A stretch of DNA of 43,456 bases from UBA1370 sp964515115 (GTDB taxonomy: Bacteria; Patescibacteriota; Microgenomatia; UBA1400; PJMF01). The notes below the pieces were generated by a model. The model saw nothing but the letters and a program-made list of their open reading frames with translations. It was not told the DNA's origin and made no database searches. Positions 23,340-30,671 of the stretch are shown one piece after another; within the stretch, counting starts at the first letter, position 1; the number at the start of each line of letters is the position of its first letter. Location of the stretch: assembly GCA_964515115.1 (NCBI GenBank), contig CAZESB010000007.1, positions 1 to 43,456 of the forward strand. Reading direction: 5' to 3'. The translations under genes were made by a program, and so were the position numbers.

Positions 23340-23624
23340 TTACTGTCTGCTGGCCACTGTAGTTGAGCCTTTGATGACAATTGGCTTAGCGATAGTAGTA
23401 TACTCAGTCATTTCGTCTGACGCCAGGATATTGCTGATTGAATAATTTTCGGCAATTTGGTTGGTCAACTCAAGTTGGCGGTTGTTTAGCAATTGTTTTT
23501 CTTTTTGCAGTTGAGCGATTTTACTACCGTGATTGACAATCATACTGCCCTGATAAATGGTGTTAACCGCTTTACCTGCCAGTAAGCTGATGATGATGAA
23601 GTAAAAAACCAGGTATTTGTTCAT
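23340..23624 (-). CDS. ftsL: FtsL-like division protein
   Basis: A small protein of about 94 residues with a short cytoplasmic start, one transmembrane helix (YLVFYFIIISLLAGKAV) and then a polar heptad-like region (KIAQLQKEKQLLNNRQLELT) that can form a coiled coil. This topology and its place between rsmH and ftsI identify it as FtsL-like; sequence conservation in the family is too low for a motif-based call. FtsL binds FtsQ/DivIB and FtsB/DivIC and activates FtsW-FtsI. An upstream in-frame TTG at 23660 would overlap rsmH, so the ATG at 23624 is chosen. No strong Shine-Dalgarno is present. Confidence 0.75.
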   Translation of the reverse strand: MNKYLVFYFIIISLLAGKAVNTIYQGSMIVNHGSKIAQLQKEKQLLNNRQLELTNQIAENYSISNILASDEMTEYTTIAKPIVIKGSTTVASRQ

Positions 23625-23646
23625 ATTTTCTTTTTTCTTTGTATTT

Positions 23647-24528
23647 TTAATTTTTCTCAAAAATTCTCATTTTGGCGCTTCTTGAGCGCGGATTCTGTGC
23701 CACTTCTGCTGGCGAAGGGGTGATTAGTTCGAGCATTTGGCCTAATTGAGCTTGTTGCCATTTTTTAAAAGCTCTTTTTACCAGTCGATCTTCACCTTCG
23801 TGAAAAGCGATGGTGACCAACCTACCTTTTGAAGGCAGCAGTGCTAGTACTTGAGGCAAAGCAGCTTTGATTTCCTCAAGTTCACTGTTGACCGCGATTC
23901 TTAAAGCCTGAAAGACCTTGGTGGCGGGATGAAGCTTTCCGTGCCTACCGCCTTTGACCTTTTCAATTAGCCGACTGAGTTGGCCGGTAGTAGCAATTGG
24001 CTGAGGCGAATTTTTGATAGCTTTAGCAATCTTTCTGCTCTCTGTTTCACCGCCGTAATCAAAAAACAATTGCGCCAGCTGAGTTTCAGGAACGGCTTGC
24101 AGAATATCTGCGGCAGTAACGCCGAGTCTGGTATCCATTCTCATATCAAGCTTGCCTTCGCCTGCAAAACTAAAACCTCTGTCACTGGAGGTGAGCTGCT
24201 CCGTGCTGGTACCAAAATCAAAAATGGCGTCGTGAATAAGGTCAATTTTTTGCGTATCCAAGAGAGTGGTGATGGTTGCGCCAACTTTGCTGAAGCTTTC
24301 TCGGATCAAAATCAATTTTCCGGCCTCAATAACTGCCGCGAACTTTTTTTGACCGTAGGCAATGGCCTCTTCATCCCAGTCAAGAGCAATCACTTTTCCG
24401 CCTTGATTAAGAATAGCCGCAGTGTGGCCGCCTCTACCAAAAGTAGCATCAAGGTACCAGTTTTCCGGTTGGACTCGTAGCGCTGTCACTGCCTCGGCCA
24501 GCAAAACAGAGCGATGTTGATCATTCAT
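23647..24528 (-). CDS. rsmH: RsmH (MraW): 16S rRNA m4C1402 methyltransferase
   Basis: A 293-residue SAM-dependent methyltransferase acting on the ribosomal P site in 16S rRNA. The N-terminus HRSVLLAEAVTAL and the SAM loop YLDATFGRGGHTAAIL are diagnostic. Further family motifs are FDFGTSTEQLTSSDRGFSF, DMRMDTR and FQALRIAVNSELEE, then VTIAFHEGEDRLVK. In FDFGTS the second residue of the usual D-L-G-V-S/SS stretch varies, but the enzyme core looks intact. The ATG at 24528 is preferred over a GTG at 24540, as it matches the family start. It overlaps the mraZ stop by 8 nt. Confidence 0.95.
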   Translation of the reverse strand: MNDQHRSVLLAEAVTALRVQPENWYLDATFGRGGHTAAILNQGGKVIALDWDEEAIAYGQKKFAAVIEAGKLILIRESFSKVGATITTLLDTQKIDLIHDAIFDFGTSTEQLTSSDRGFSFAGEGKLDMRMDTRLGVTAADILQAVPETQLAQLFFDYGGETESRKIAKAIKNSPQPIATTGQLSRLIEKVKGGRHGKLHPATKVFQALRIAVNSELEEIKAALPQVLALLPSKGRLVTIAFHEGEDRLVKRAFKKWQQAQLGQMLELITPSPAEVAQNPRSRSAKMRIFEKN

Positions 24529-24952
24529 TGGTGCTTTCACTTAAGGCTTCAGCTATGGTTTCCGCTTTGCCCTCAATTTCATCAAGATAATGGTGATAGC
24601 GGCGGCGATCCCAGATTTCTACTCGAGATAGGCTACCGACAATGACAATCTCTTTTTGCAGTTGAGCAAATTCAATCAAGTACTCGGGCAGTTGGACTCG
24701 ACCATTTTTGTCAACACTCACTTTTTGAGCTTCATTAGTCATCAGACGAATAAAATCGCGATTGATCTTTTTTGTAAAAGAGCGAGCTTCAAGTTTGGCA
24801 ATTTCTGTTGCGAAACTTTCTGCCGAGAAGAGAAATAAGCTGCCATCTAGTCCTCGAGTGATTACCCAGTCGTTTTGTTCATCGCGAAAGCTTTTTGGTA
24901 AGGCAATCCTGCCATTGCTTTCCAGTTTGTGATAATATTTGCCGATGAACAT
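24521..24952 (-). CDS. mraZ: MraZ: transcriptional regulator of the dcw operon
   Basis: A 143-residue protein built of two SpoVT/AbrB-like repeats. Each carries the DxxGR-type core: ESNGRIALPKSFR near residue 11 and DKNGRVQLPEYL in the second half. MraZ binds direct repeats in front of its own operon and usually represses it. It is the first gene of the cluster, as expected, and two TGGA repeats 10 bp apart lie just upstream. It ends in TGA, overlapping the rsmH start. No strong Shine-Dalgarno precedes the ATG at 24952. Confidence 0.95.
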   Translation of the reverse strand: MFIGKYYHKLESNGRIALPKSFRDEQNDWVITRGLDGSLFLFSAESFATEIAKLEARSFTKKINRDFIRLMTNEAQKVSVDKNGRVQLPEYLIEFAQLQKEIVIVGSLSRVEIWDRRRYHHYLDEIEGKAETIAEALSESTNE

Positions 24953-24968
24953 TTATATAAGCTTATTC

Positions 24969-25017
24969 TCCATTTTCTTCCATTTAGAATTAAAGCTAGT
25001 ATGACAGTGGCAACCAA
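24969..25017 (-). promoter_or_regulatory. mraZ promoter region with candidate MraZ operator repeats
   Basis: The 177-nt gap between mraZ and the next gene upstream holds TTGGTT (25017-25012), a 17-bp spacer and TTTAAT (24994-24989). An alternative pair, TTTACA and CATACT, overlaps it. Just downstream two direct repeats of TGGA, at 24982-24979 and 24972-24969, are spaced 10 bp apart. MraZ operators in other bacteria are TGGG-type direct repeats with the same 10-bp period. The rest of the gap holds the terminator of the upstream gene. Confidence 0.45.
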
Positions 25018-25076
25018 GGCTGTAAAGACAAAGTTAAACCGAAAATAACCACCTTATAGAAAATTATCTGAGGATT

Positions 25077-25107
25077 AAAAAAACAGGGCCTTTGTTTGGC
25101 CCTGTTT
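25077..25107 (-). terminator. Strong intrinsic terminator between gene 25130-25951 and mraZ
   Basis: AAACAGGGCC (25107-25098 in minus sense) and its perfect complement GGCCCTGTTT enclose a 7-nt loop, and seven T residues follow on the minus strand. It separates the polysaccharide/recO/glyS transcript from the dcw operon. It is the only unconditional intrinsic terminator I could recognise in the window. Confidence 0.9.
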
Positions 25108-25129
25108 AAGCTTTCTTTAAAACGAAAAA

Positions 25130-25951
25130 TTATTTGACCACCAAGTAAAGTTCCATCAACTCGACCTCGGCACTGATCATTTTAGGATCTTCAGGATCAA
25201 TTTCACCTTCGAATTCTAACCACTCAGTTCCGTTCCAACCCATGATTTTCAGCTCTCCTGCTTCTGCAGCTCGCAGAGTCAGAGTGCCGGAACCAGATAA
25301 AACATTGGCAGAAGTAGCAAGAGAATAGATTTCTGATACCAACTGTCCTTCTAAGCCTTCCGGATAGCCAGCGGTATTAAAGATCACCAGATAGCGGATG
25401 TTTGCCAGAGCGTTGGAACTGAGTTGAAACTTGGCGTCTTTCGAGCTGATTTCGGTTTCTCTGCTAGTGTTGTCAATGTACTTCCAATCAGATTTGAGAG
25501 CATAATTTTCCGGCCCTTCATATCTGGTTAGCAAAGTTCCGCCTTTAATATCTTCGTGATAAGTACAGGCACCGCCGGCACTGCAACTGCCCATTAATTC
25601 GGTAACGCTAGCCGGAATGGTACTCAAATCAAGCAGGCCAAAAATACCTTGCAGCAAAGTTCCCGATTGGTATTCTAACTCATACTCCATGTTGTTGGCT
25701 GGCTTTTTCAATTCCTTGACAATAATCTGGATGTTTCTACCATCAGCCACCGGCGAGATTTGCAGGTAGGGTCTTTCCGCTACAGGAATCACATTTAAAG
25801 GCTCGGCAATCTTCTTTTTTTCCGCGCCCTCAGTTTCAGTTGGCCCTTTGGTAAGTTGATTGTAGGCGAAAATGCCACCGGCAATCACCAAAATTGCCAG
25901 AGCACCGATGCCGGCTAGTAATTTTTTATTAGTAAAAAGTTTTTTTAGCAT
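25130..25951 (-). CDS. Unknown membrane-anchored extracytoplasmic protein
   Basis: I do not recognise this 273-residue protein. It has a basic start (MLKKLFTNKK), one helix (about 11-30, LLAGIGALAILVIAGGIFAY) and a Thr/Glu/Lys linker, so the rest should lie outside the membrane. The outer part looks beta-rich and holds two cysteines six apart (C123, C129, in GSCSAGGACTYHED), possibly a disulfide loop. The end alternates acidic and hydrophobic residues (AEVELMELYLVVK). No lipobox is present. It follows glyS by 86 nt and has its own extended -10 (TGC-TAAAAT) with AAGGAG (25970-25965) 13 nt before the ATG. A strong terminator follows. No function is proposed. Confidence 0.8.
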   Translation of the reverse strand: MLKKLFTNKKLLAGIGALAILVIAGGIFAYNQLTKGPTETEGAEKKKIAEPLNVIPVAERPYLQISPVADGRNIQIIVKELKKPANNMEYELEYQSGTLLQGIFGLLDLSTIPASVTELMGSCSAGGACTYHEDIKGGTLLTRYEGPENYALKSDWKYIDNTSRETEISSKDAKFQLSSNALANIRYLVIFNTAGYPEGLEGQLVSEIYSLATSANVLSGSGTLTLRAAEAGELKIMGWNGTEWLEFEGEIDPEDPKMISAEVELMELYLVVK

Positions 25952-25977
25952 GTTTGATTGTTAACTCCTTCTCAAGT

Positions 25978-25986
25978 ATTTTAGCA
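25978..25986 (-). promoter_or_regulatory. Predicted extended -10 promoter of gene 25130-25951
   Basis: TGC directly before TAAAAT (25983-25978) forms an extended -10. The predicted start near 25971 leaves a leader of about 20 nt that includes AAGGAG, unlike the leaderless pattern of many other genes here. The -35 is weak (TTCAAA, 16 bp spacing). Confidence 0.45.
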
Positions 25987-26037
25987 AAAGCCGTATTTTT
26001 TTGAATAGAGGGTAAATAGACCTGTGTGCAGGCTTAT

Positions 26038-27456
26038 TTAACTTACTCTCTGGCGAAGGTATGTTTGCAACTCCGAAATTTGCACTCTTTCTTGAGCCAT
26101 GGTATCCCGATCTCTAACCGTTACCGTATTGCTGGTGAGACTTTCAAAATCAACCGTAATACAATAGGGCGTGCCGATTTCGTCCTGATAGAGATACCGC
26201 TTGCCAATATTACCTCTGTCGTCCCAAGCCGTAGCATACTCTCGACTAAGTTCCAAGAAAACTTCTTTGGCTTTAGCAACCAACTCGGGTTTGTTTTTGA
26301 GCAACGGGAAAACTGCCACTTTATAAGGAGCTAGCGAGGGTTTGAGTTTAAGCACCAGCCGGCTATTAGCCTGGTCTTCCCAGTAGGCATCGGCAAGGAG
26401 CATCAGAAAAATGCGATTAATCCCTACCGCCGGCTCAATCACGTGCGGTAAATAGGTTTTGCCTGAGTGAGGATCGCGGTACTCAAGATTTTGCCCAGAA
26501 TGGTTTTGTTGTTGCTTTAGGTCATAATCGGTCCGGTAGGCGATGCCCCAAAGCTCTTTCCAGCCGAAAGGAAATCTGTAGTCCAGGTCCCAGGTGTCTT
26601 TGCTATAGTGACTGCGTTCTTTATCTGTATGCTGACGCCATTGCAGGTTTTTTTCATTGATACCTAAAGTTCGGGTGACAAAATTCCACATCGCTTCCTG
26701 CCACATCTGGAATAGCTCTTGCCAATTTTGCTCATCAGGATCAAAAAAGTACTCAATTTCAGCTTGCTCGAACTCCAAGGTTCTGAAGATAAACTGCCCA
26801 GTAGTGATTTCATTACGGAAGCTTTTACCGATCTGCCCCACTCCGAAAGGCATGTTTACTCTGGTAGAAGTCAAAATCTGCTTGAAGTTGCTGAAAATTC
26901 CCTGAGCTGTTTCTCCCCTGAGATAGGCTTTGGTCTTGTCACCCATCACTGAACCCAACTCGGTTTCAAAAAGCAAGTTGAATGATTTGGGTGGAGTAAT
27001 AGGATTGCCTTCAGGACTTTGAAGTTGATGTTCGGTAATGAAAGCGGCCATTTCTTCTAAAGTTAAATCTTCAACCACCAAGTTCTCCCAGTCGGATTTG
27101 CCCGCTTGTCGTTGTTCTTCAAGCCATTTTTCAATTAAGTGATCAGCTCGATATCTCAAGTGAGTGACAGTGTCTTCCACCATCGGATCATTAAAAGAAT
27201 CCACGTGGCCAGACGCGACCCAGGTTTCCGGATGGAGGAGGACCTGAGAATCCAGGCCCACCATGTCCGGGCGAAGAGTGATAAATTCATGCCACCAAGC
27301 GTTACGGATGTTATGCAGCAGTACTGATCCTAGCGGCCCGTAGTCATAGGAGCTGGTTAAACCACCATAAATCTCGGAGGTTTGGAAGATGAAGCCCCGC
27401 CGCTTGCACAGCGAAGCAATATTTTCTAAAGTTGGTGGCGCGGTTGTGTCTGGCAT
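26038..27456 (-). CDS. glyS: Glycyl-tRNA synthetase, dimeric (alpha2) type
   Basis: A 472-residue class II synthetase that charges tRNA-Gly. The start SLCKRRGFIFQTSEIYGG and DYGPLG are typical of the single-chain (eukaryote/Gram-positive-like) GlyRS, not the E. coli alpha2-beta2 type. Motif 2 is SFRNEITTGQFIFRTLEFEQ (Arg214 near its start), and motif 3 is PAVGINRIFLMLLAD. The C-terminal anticodon-binding domain has YKVAVFPLLKNK and the IGTPYCITVDFES strand. It starts 6 nt after the recO stop, so the two are probably cotranscribed. No T-box is seen in front of it. Confidence 0.96.
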   Translation of the reverse strand: MPDTTAPPTLENIASLCKRRGFIFQTSEIYGGLTSSYDYGPLGSVLLHNIRNAWWHEFITLRPDMVGLDSQVLLHPETWVASGHVDSFNDPMVEDTVTHLRYRADHLIEKWLEEQRQAGKSDWENLVVEDLTLEEMAAFITEHQLQSPEGNPITPPKSFNLLFETELGSVMGDKTKAYLRGETAQGIFSNFKQILTSTRVNMPFGVGQIGKSFRNEITTGQFIFRTLEFEQAEIEYFFDPDEQNWQELFQMWQEAMWNFVTRTLGINEKNLQWRQHTDKERSHYSKDTWDLDYRFPFGWKELWGIAYRTDYDLKQQQNHSGQNLEYRDPHSGKTYLPHVIEPAVGINRIFLMLLADAYWEDQANSRLVLKLKPSLAPYKVAVFPLLKNKPELVAKAKEVFLELSREYATAWDDRGNIGKRYLYQDEIGTPYCITVDFESLTSNTVTVRDRDTMAQERVQISELQTYLRQRVS

Positions 27457-27462
27457 TAAATG

Positions 27463-28005
27463 TTATTTTACCATCAAGAACTCATAACTGTTCATTGGTT
27501 TATCGGTTAAGGCACTAATATAGTCGCTGATGGTATCGTATTTTGATTCTTGAGGGTGTTGGTAGCCAAGAGAATTGATCAGTTGGCCAAGCAATGCCCG
27601 CATGTGCTTGGGCGAAACTTGGTTGGCGATAATTTGCTTTCTGAGTTTTAACACCAGGGTGTAAGTATCAGGCTCAAGGCTTTCTTCTACGAAAAGTTTT
27701 TCAAAAATCTCCAGCAATTGAGAAAGAGCGCGTAAATTTGGCAGTGATCGCTTCATCTTGCTGCAATCCTCCAGCAACGCAGCTTGGGTCAGCAGTGGCA
27801 TAGTTTTGGTGTTGATTAAAAAAGCCTTGACGTAATTACCTGGCTCTAGATAAGCTCTGATAGAAGAATTGAGCTTGCGGCTGCCTTTAGATACTACCAT
27901 GATTTTGCCGTAATCTTGGGTGAGCAACGAAACCAGACGGTCAGTTTCACCGGTATTTTTGCGCCTCAAAACAATGCCCGTAGTGATAAACGTGCGACTA
28001 CTCAT
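27463..28005 (-). CDS. recO: RecO-like recombination mediator, short form
   Basis: A 180-residue protein, shorter than the usual 230-250. The N-terminal OB-fold is clear (TTGIVLRRKNTGETDRLVSLL, then YGKIMVVSKGSRKLNSSI, and LEPGNYVKAFL). The helical part follows, but the C-terminal zinc-binding and end region of typical RecO is missing. RecO anneals SSB-coated DNA and loads RecA with RecR. The reading frame ends in LMVK and a TAA shared with the glyS leader region; I see no frameshift, so the short form appears natural. TATACT lies 5 nt before the ATG, and no Shine-Dalgarno is present. Confidence 0.85.
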   Translation of the reverse strand: MSSRTFITTGIVLRRKNTGETDRLVSLLTQDYGKIMVVSKGSRKLNSSIRAYLEPGNYVKAFLINTKTMPLLTQAALLEDCSKMKRSLPNLRALSQLLEIFEKLFVEESLEPDTYTLVLKLRKQIIANQVSPKHMRALLGQLINSLGYQHPQESKYDTISDYISALTDKPMNSYEFLMVK

Positions 28006-28010
28006 ACCCT

Positions 28011-28016
28011 AGTATA
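28011..28016 (-). promoter_or_regulatory. Possible -10 element of recO
   Basis: TATACT (28016-28011) ends 5 nt before the recO ATG. No convincing -35 or TG extension is present. It is listed because it repeats the placement seen at other starts. Confidence 0.3.
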
Positions 28017-28018
28017 GC

Positions 28019-30004
28019 TTAAAAAATAACCTGATAGGTGGTGTCTTTTTCTATCAAAAGCTCTTCTTGACCGCCGGTGACGTCGAGTAAAGATTTATAT
28101 GATTCAATCCCGCCTTGTTTCCAGACTTGCAGACGATAATTCTGCGTGTCTGAATAAGGCACTTTGTAAGTCAGGACCAGTTTGGCTTGAGCGAGTGGCT
28201 CGAGGATGAAAAAGCCGTCAAAAACGGTGAAGCCATTTTCCTCATAGGTTTCCGGTTCTTCGGAAAAACCTTGAGCTTGAATTAGTTCTGAACCTGCGGG
28301 CACATAGATTCTAGTCCAGTCTCTTAAGGTGGCGTTGAGACAAAGCAAGCCAGCTTCAAGATTGCAGTTATCGGCGCGACGAGTGTTACGGTAGGTTATT
28401 TCTACAGTTTTAGTGATATAACCGTTTTCAGGTTCGGTAACGGTCTGCTTAACATCATAATGAGTGAAGAGATTGGATTTAGCTCCAGCTAAGTTGGAGT
28501 TGACGATGGCTAAAAAGTCGGAGTTTTCGGCTGGAATCATTCTGCCAGCCACTTCTACAGTTTCAGCGGCTTTTTGAATTTCGTCATCAAGGAAATAAAA
28601 TTGAGCGTGTTTATTTTGCACGCTAGCAAAGCCGGTGGCAAAAAGATCAGGCCATTGTTGTTTGGGGGCGCTGTAGGCTTTACTCAAGATGGCACTCATC
28701 AACGGGCCAAGAATACCCTTTCTGTCTTCACGCATGTAGGGGGTGGGGCGAGTGATGATTTCGGAAAGGACGTAAATAATTTGTGGACAATCACAGCGCG
28801 GATCGTTTTCTGAAGAAAAGGTGCCATATCCAGGTACGGCCACTGGACCAAGGACGGTCAGCAAGTTGGTAAGAAAGTGAGTGTCAACGGCAATAATACC
28901 ATCAAGTTCATCAGCCGGCTCACCGGGCACGTCTTGGTAATTCTCAAAAAAGGTTTCCATAGAAAGCTTAAAATCAGGTGAGACATTCATATCTCTCAAA
29001 TTCCAGTATCGTTCAGAGGTGAGATATCTGCCGAGTTTTTCCGGAATCGGCAAATTGGCCCGGAATTTTTGATCCAGCTCATAAATATCATCAGACTTTT
29101 GCGCTTCAACCTTGCCGTCGGTAATGTTAATAATGGCGTAGGCGGTCAAGAAACCACCAGTAGGACGCAATTCATTATCGTTTTGGAATAAAATCAAGTA
29201 TTTTCTGGTTTCTCCATTGGCACCGGCCACGTAAGGAATTTGCTCAATCACCGGTCGGTACTCGGTCACAGCAATGACGGTTCCACCTGCCAACTCATGC
29301 ACTTGTTCAACGTATTGTCTTACCGGCCTGCCTGCTAAAGATTCCGGATAATGGTTGGGATCTATTGCTAGCAACTCTTGCTCCATGACCTGAAGGTCGG
29401 CAGTCATTTCGTCGAAAACCGGCATGACTAGATCAATAGTATCGAGAATGACTTTAATCCGGTCTTCAGTGGTGCCACCTTCAAATGAGCCTTCGCCGGT
29501 AAAACCCAGCACGTCGGCGTAAGGGGTAATGGCAGCGATGGCTTTTTCTCCAGCCGACATGCCAGCCGCCGCCGCTTTCAAACCGTGTTCGCCATCCAAG
29601 TAATAAGTTTTGGCTACGGGCACAAATTTGTAGAAAGAAAGCTTTTTATAGGTGGTGGTGAAGTTTTGCAACTGAGTGTCTAAAACTAAAAGTTTTTCTT
29701 CTGTTAGGGGCAGATTTTGGCCTTTAAAAGCCTCATAAGCTTCCATGGCGGTGAACTGAGCCTCTCTTGCTTGGACAGACAAATTTTTGGCCACTACATA
29801 GGTAAAAACACCGATGGTAATTAAGGCTGTCAGCAAAATTATTCCTCCCGCCAGCAAACCAATTTGCAGCCTGGTTAGTCGACGGTACCAGGGCAACTTG
29901 GGTAGATGATTTTCCGGTTTGGTTGCGTTGATATCTATTTCTGGCTGAGAAATCTGCCTCTTTTTTTTCAGCAATGATAATTTGGCAGTAGAAAAGTTGA
30001 GCAT
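28019..30004 (-). CDS. DUF4012-family membrane-anchored protein
   Basis: A 661-residue protein. After a cytoplasmic basic stretch of about 50 residues comes one transmembrane helix (LQIGLLAGGIILLTALITIG) and a long outer region. That region contains the DUF4012 core ILFQNDNELRPTGGFLTAYA, with DGKVEAQKSDDIYELD after it. DUF4012 proteins are common in CPR bacteria and Actinobacteria near polysaccharide genes; their activity is unknown. The preceding neighbour is the sugar-phosphate transferase, supporting a part in glycan assembly or attachment outside the membrane. The ATG at 30004 is preferred over a TTG two codons upstream. TAAAAT with a TGC extension lies 7 nt before it. Confidence 0.88.
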   Translation of the reverse strand: MLNFSTAKLSLLKKKRQISQPEIDINATKPENHLPKLPWYRRLTRLQIGLLAGGIILLTALITIGVFTYVVAKNLSVQAREAQFTAMEAYEAFKGQNLPLTEEKLLVLDTQLQNFTTTYKKLSFYKFVPVAKTYYLDGEHGLKAAAAGMSAGEKAIAAITPYADVLGFTGEGSFEGGTTEDRIKVILDTIDLVMPVFDEMTADLQVMEQELLAIDPNHYPESLAGRPVRQYVEQVHELAGGTVIAVTEYRPVIEQIPYVAGANGETRKYLILFQNDNELRPTGGFLTAYAIINITDGKVEAQKSDDIYELDQKFRANLPIPEKLGRYLTSERYWNLRDMNVSPDFKLSMETFFENYQDVPGEPADELDGIIAVDTHFLTNLLTVLGPVAVPGYGTFSSENDPRCDCPQIIYVLSEIITRPTPYMREDRKGILGPLMSAILSKAYSAPKQQWPDLFATGFASVQNKHAQFYFLDDEIQKAAETVEVAGRMIPAENSDFLAIVNSNLAGAKSNLFTHYDVKQTVTEPENGYITKTVEITYRNTRRADNCNLEAGLLCLNATLRDWTRIYVPAGSELIQAQGFSEEPETYEENGFTVFDGFFILEPLAQAKLVLTYKVPYSDTQNYRLQVWKQGGIESYKSLLDVTGGQEELLIEKDTTYQVIF

Positions 30005-30011
30005 AAGCAAT

Positions 30012-30020
30012 ATTTTAGCA
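30012..30020 (-). promoter_or_regulatory. Predicted extended -10 promoter for the DUF4012 gene
   Basis: TGC plus TAAAAT (30017-30012) ends 7 nt before the ATG at 30004. The nine-base string TGCTAAAAT is identical to the one in front of gene 25130-25951. A leaderless transcript is expected. Confidence 0.45.
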
Positions 30021-30041
30021 AATATTTGAGGTCTTACCAGC

Positions 30042-30662
30042 TTACCATTTGGAAATCATGGCGCGCGGAGTTTTTAGAAGAATCTTAATATCTTCAAAAA
30101 TAGAGCGTTTCTTGGCGTAATCGGCATCCATTTTAGCCCGAACAGCAAAAGGAATTTCATTTCTGCCGCTTGTTTGCCAAGGACCGGTAATCCCGGGTTT
30201 AACGGAGACAATGTCTCTAATTAAGTTTTTGGTTTTAGGATAACGTCTTGATTGCTCTTCCAGCTCTTTTTTGACATATGCCCTTGGCCCGACCATGCTC
30301 ATTTCGCCTTTCAAAACATTGTAAATTTGCGGAAATTCATCAATGGTGAGTGATCTTAAGGCTTTGCCAAGAGCAGTAATTCTAGGATCGTTTTCAATTT
30401 TCCAATCATTTTCTTTAAACTTTTTCAGCAATTTTTTGTTGTGCTTATGGAGAATTTCGTCGGCATTCTTGATCATGGAGCGAAATTTGTAAAGATAAAA
30501 TTCTTCGCCACCCTGACCCACGCGCCGATGCTTAAAAATTATCGGGGTGCCAGATTCAAGATAGATCAAAAACGGAACCACAATCCAAATTGGCAAAAAC
30601 AACACCATTAATGTCGCTGCCACGATAAGATCTAAAATTCGTTTCTGTTGTTCGTATGGCAT
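30042..30662 (-). CDS. Polyprenyl-phosphate sugar-1-phosphate transferase (PglC/WcaJ C-domain type)
   Basis: A 206-residue minimal bacterial sugar transferase that starts glycan assembly by moving a sugar phosphate from a UDP-sugar to polyprenyl phosphate. The start KRILDLIVAATLMVLFLPIW is the re-entrant membrane helix. It is followed by KHRRVGQGGEEFYLYKFRSM with the catalytic-site region, then RSLTIDEFPQIYNVLKGEMS and MVGPRAY, all typical. The C-terminus has VKPGITGPWQTSGRNEI, also typical. It has only the catalytic domain, like PglC, and lacks the extra N-terminal helices of WcaJ/WbaP. It lies directly after manC (9 nt gap). The sugar is not determined by sequence. Confidence 0.93.
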   Translation of the reverse strand: MPYEQQKRILDLIVAATLMVLFLPIWIVVPFLIYLESGTPIIFKHRRVGQGGEEFYLYKFRSMIKNADEILHKHNKKLLKKFKENDWKIENDPRITALGKALRSLTIDEFPQIYNVLKGEMSMVGPRAYVKKELEEQSRRYPKTKNLIRDIVSVKPGITGPWQTSGRNEIPFAVRAKMDADYAKKRSIFEDIKILLKTPRAMISKW

Positions 30663-30671
30663 GCCGGGAGT

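Noticed and set aside
24521..24523. Possibility that UGA is recoded as Gly (as in some CPR lineages)
   Set aside because: TGA ends mraZ at the normal family length and also ends ftsW and gene 34063-34554 in ATGA overlaps with the next gene, so it is a stop here.
25952..26037. CCTG-CACA-CAGG hairpin between glyS and the next gene, considered as a terminator
   Set aside because: The stem is only 4 bp (extended by a mismatched AT helix) and is not followed by a U tract.
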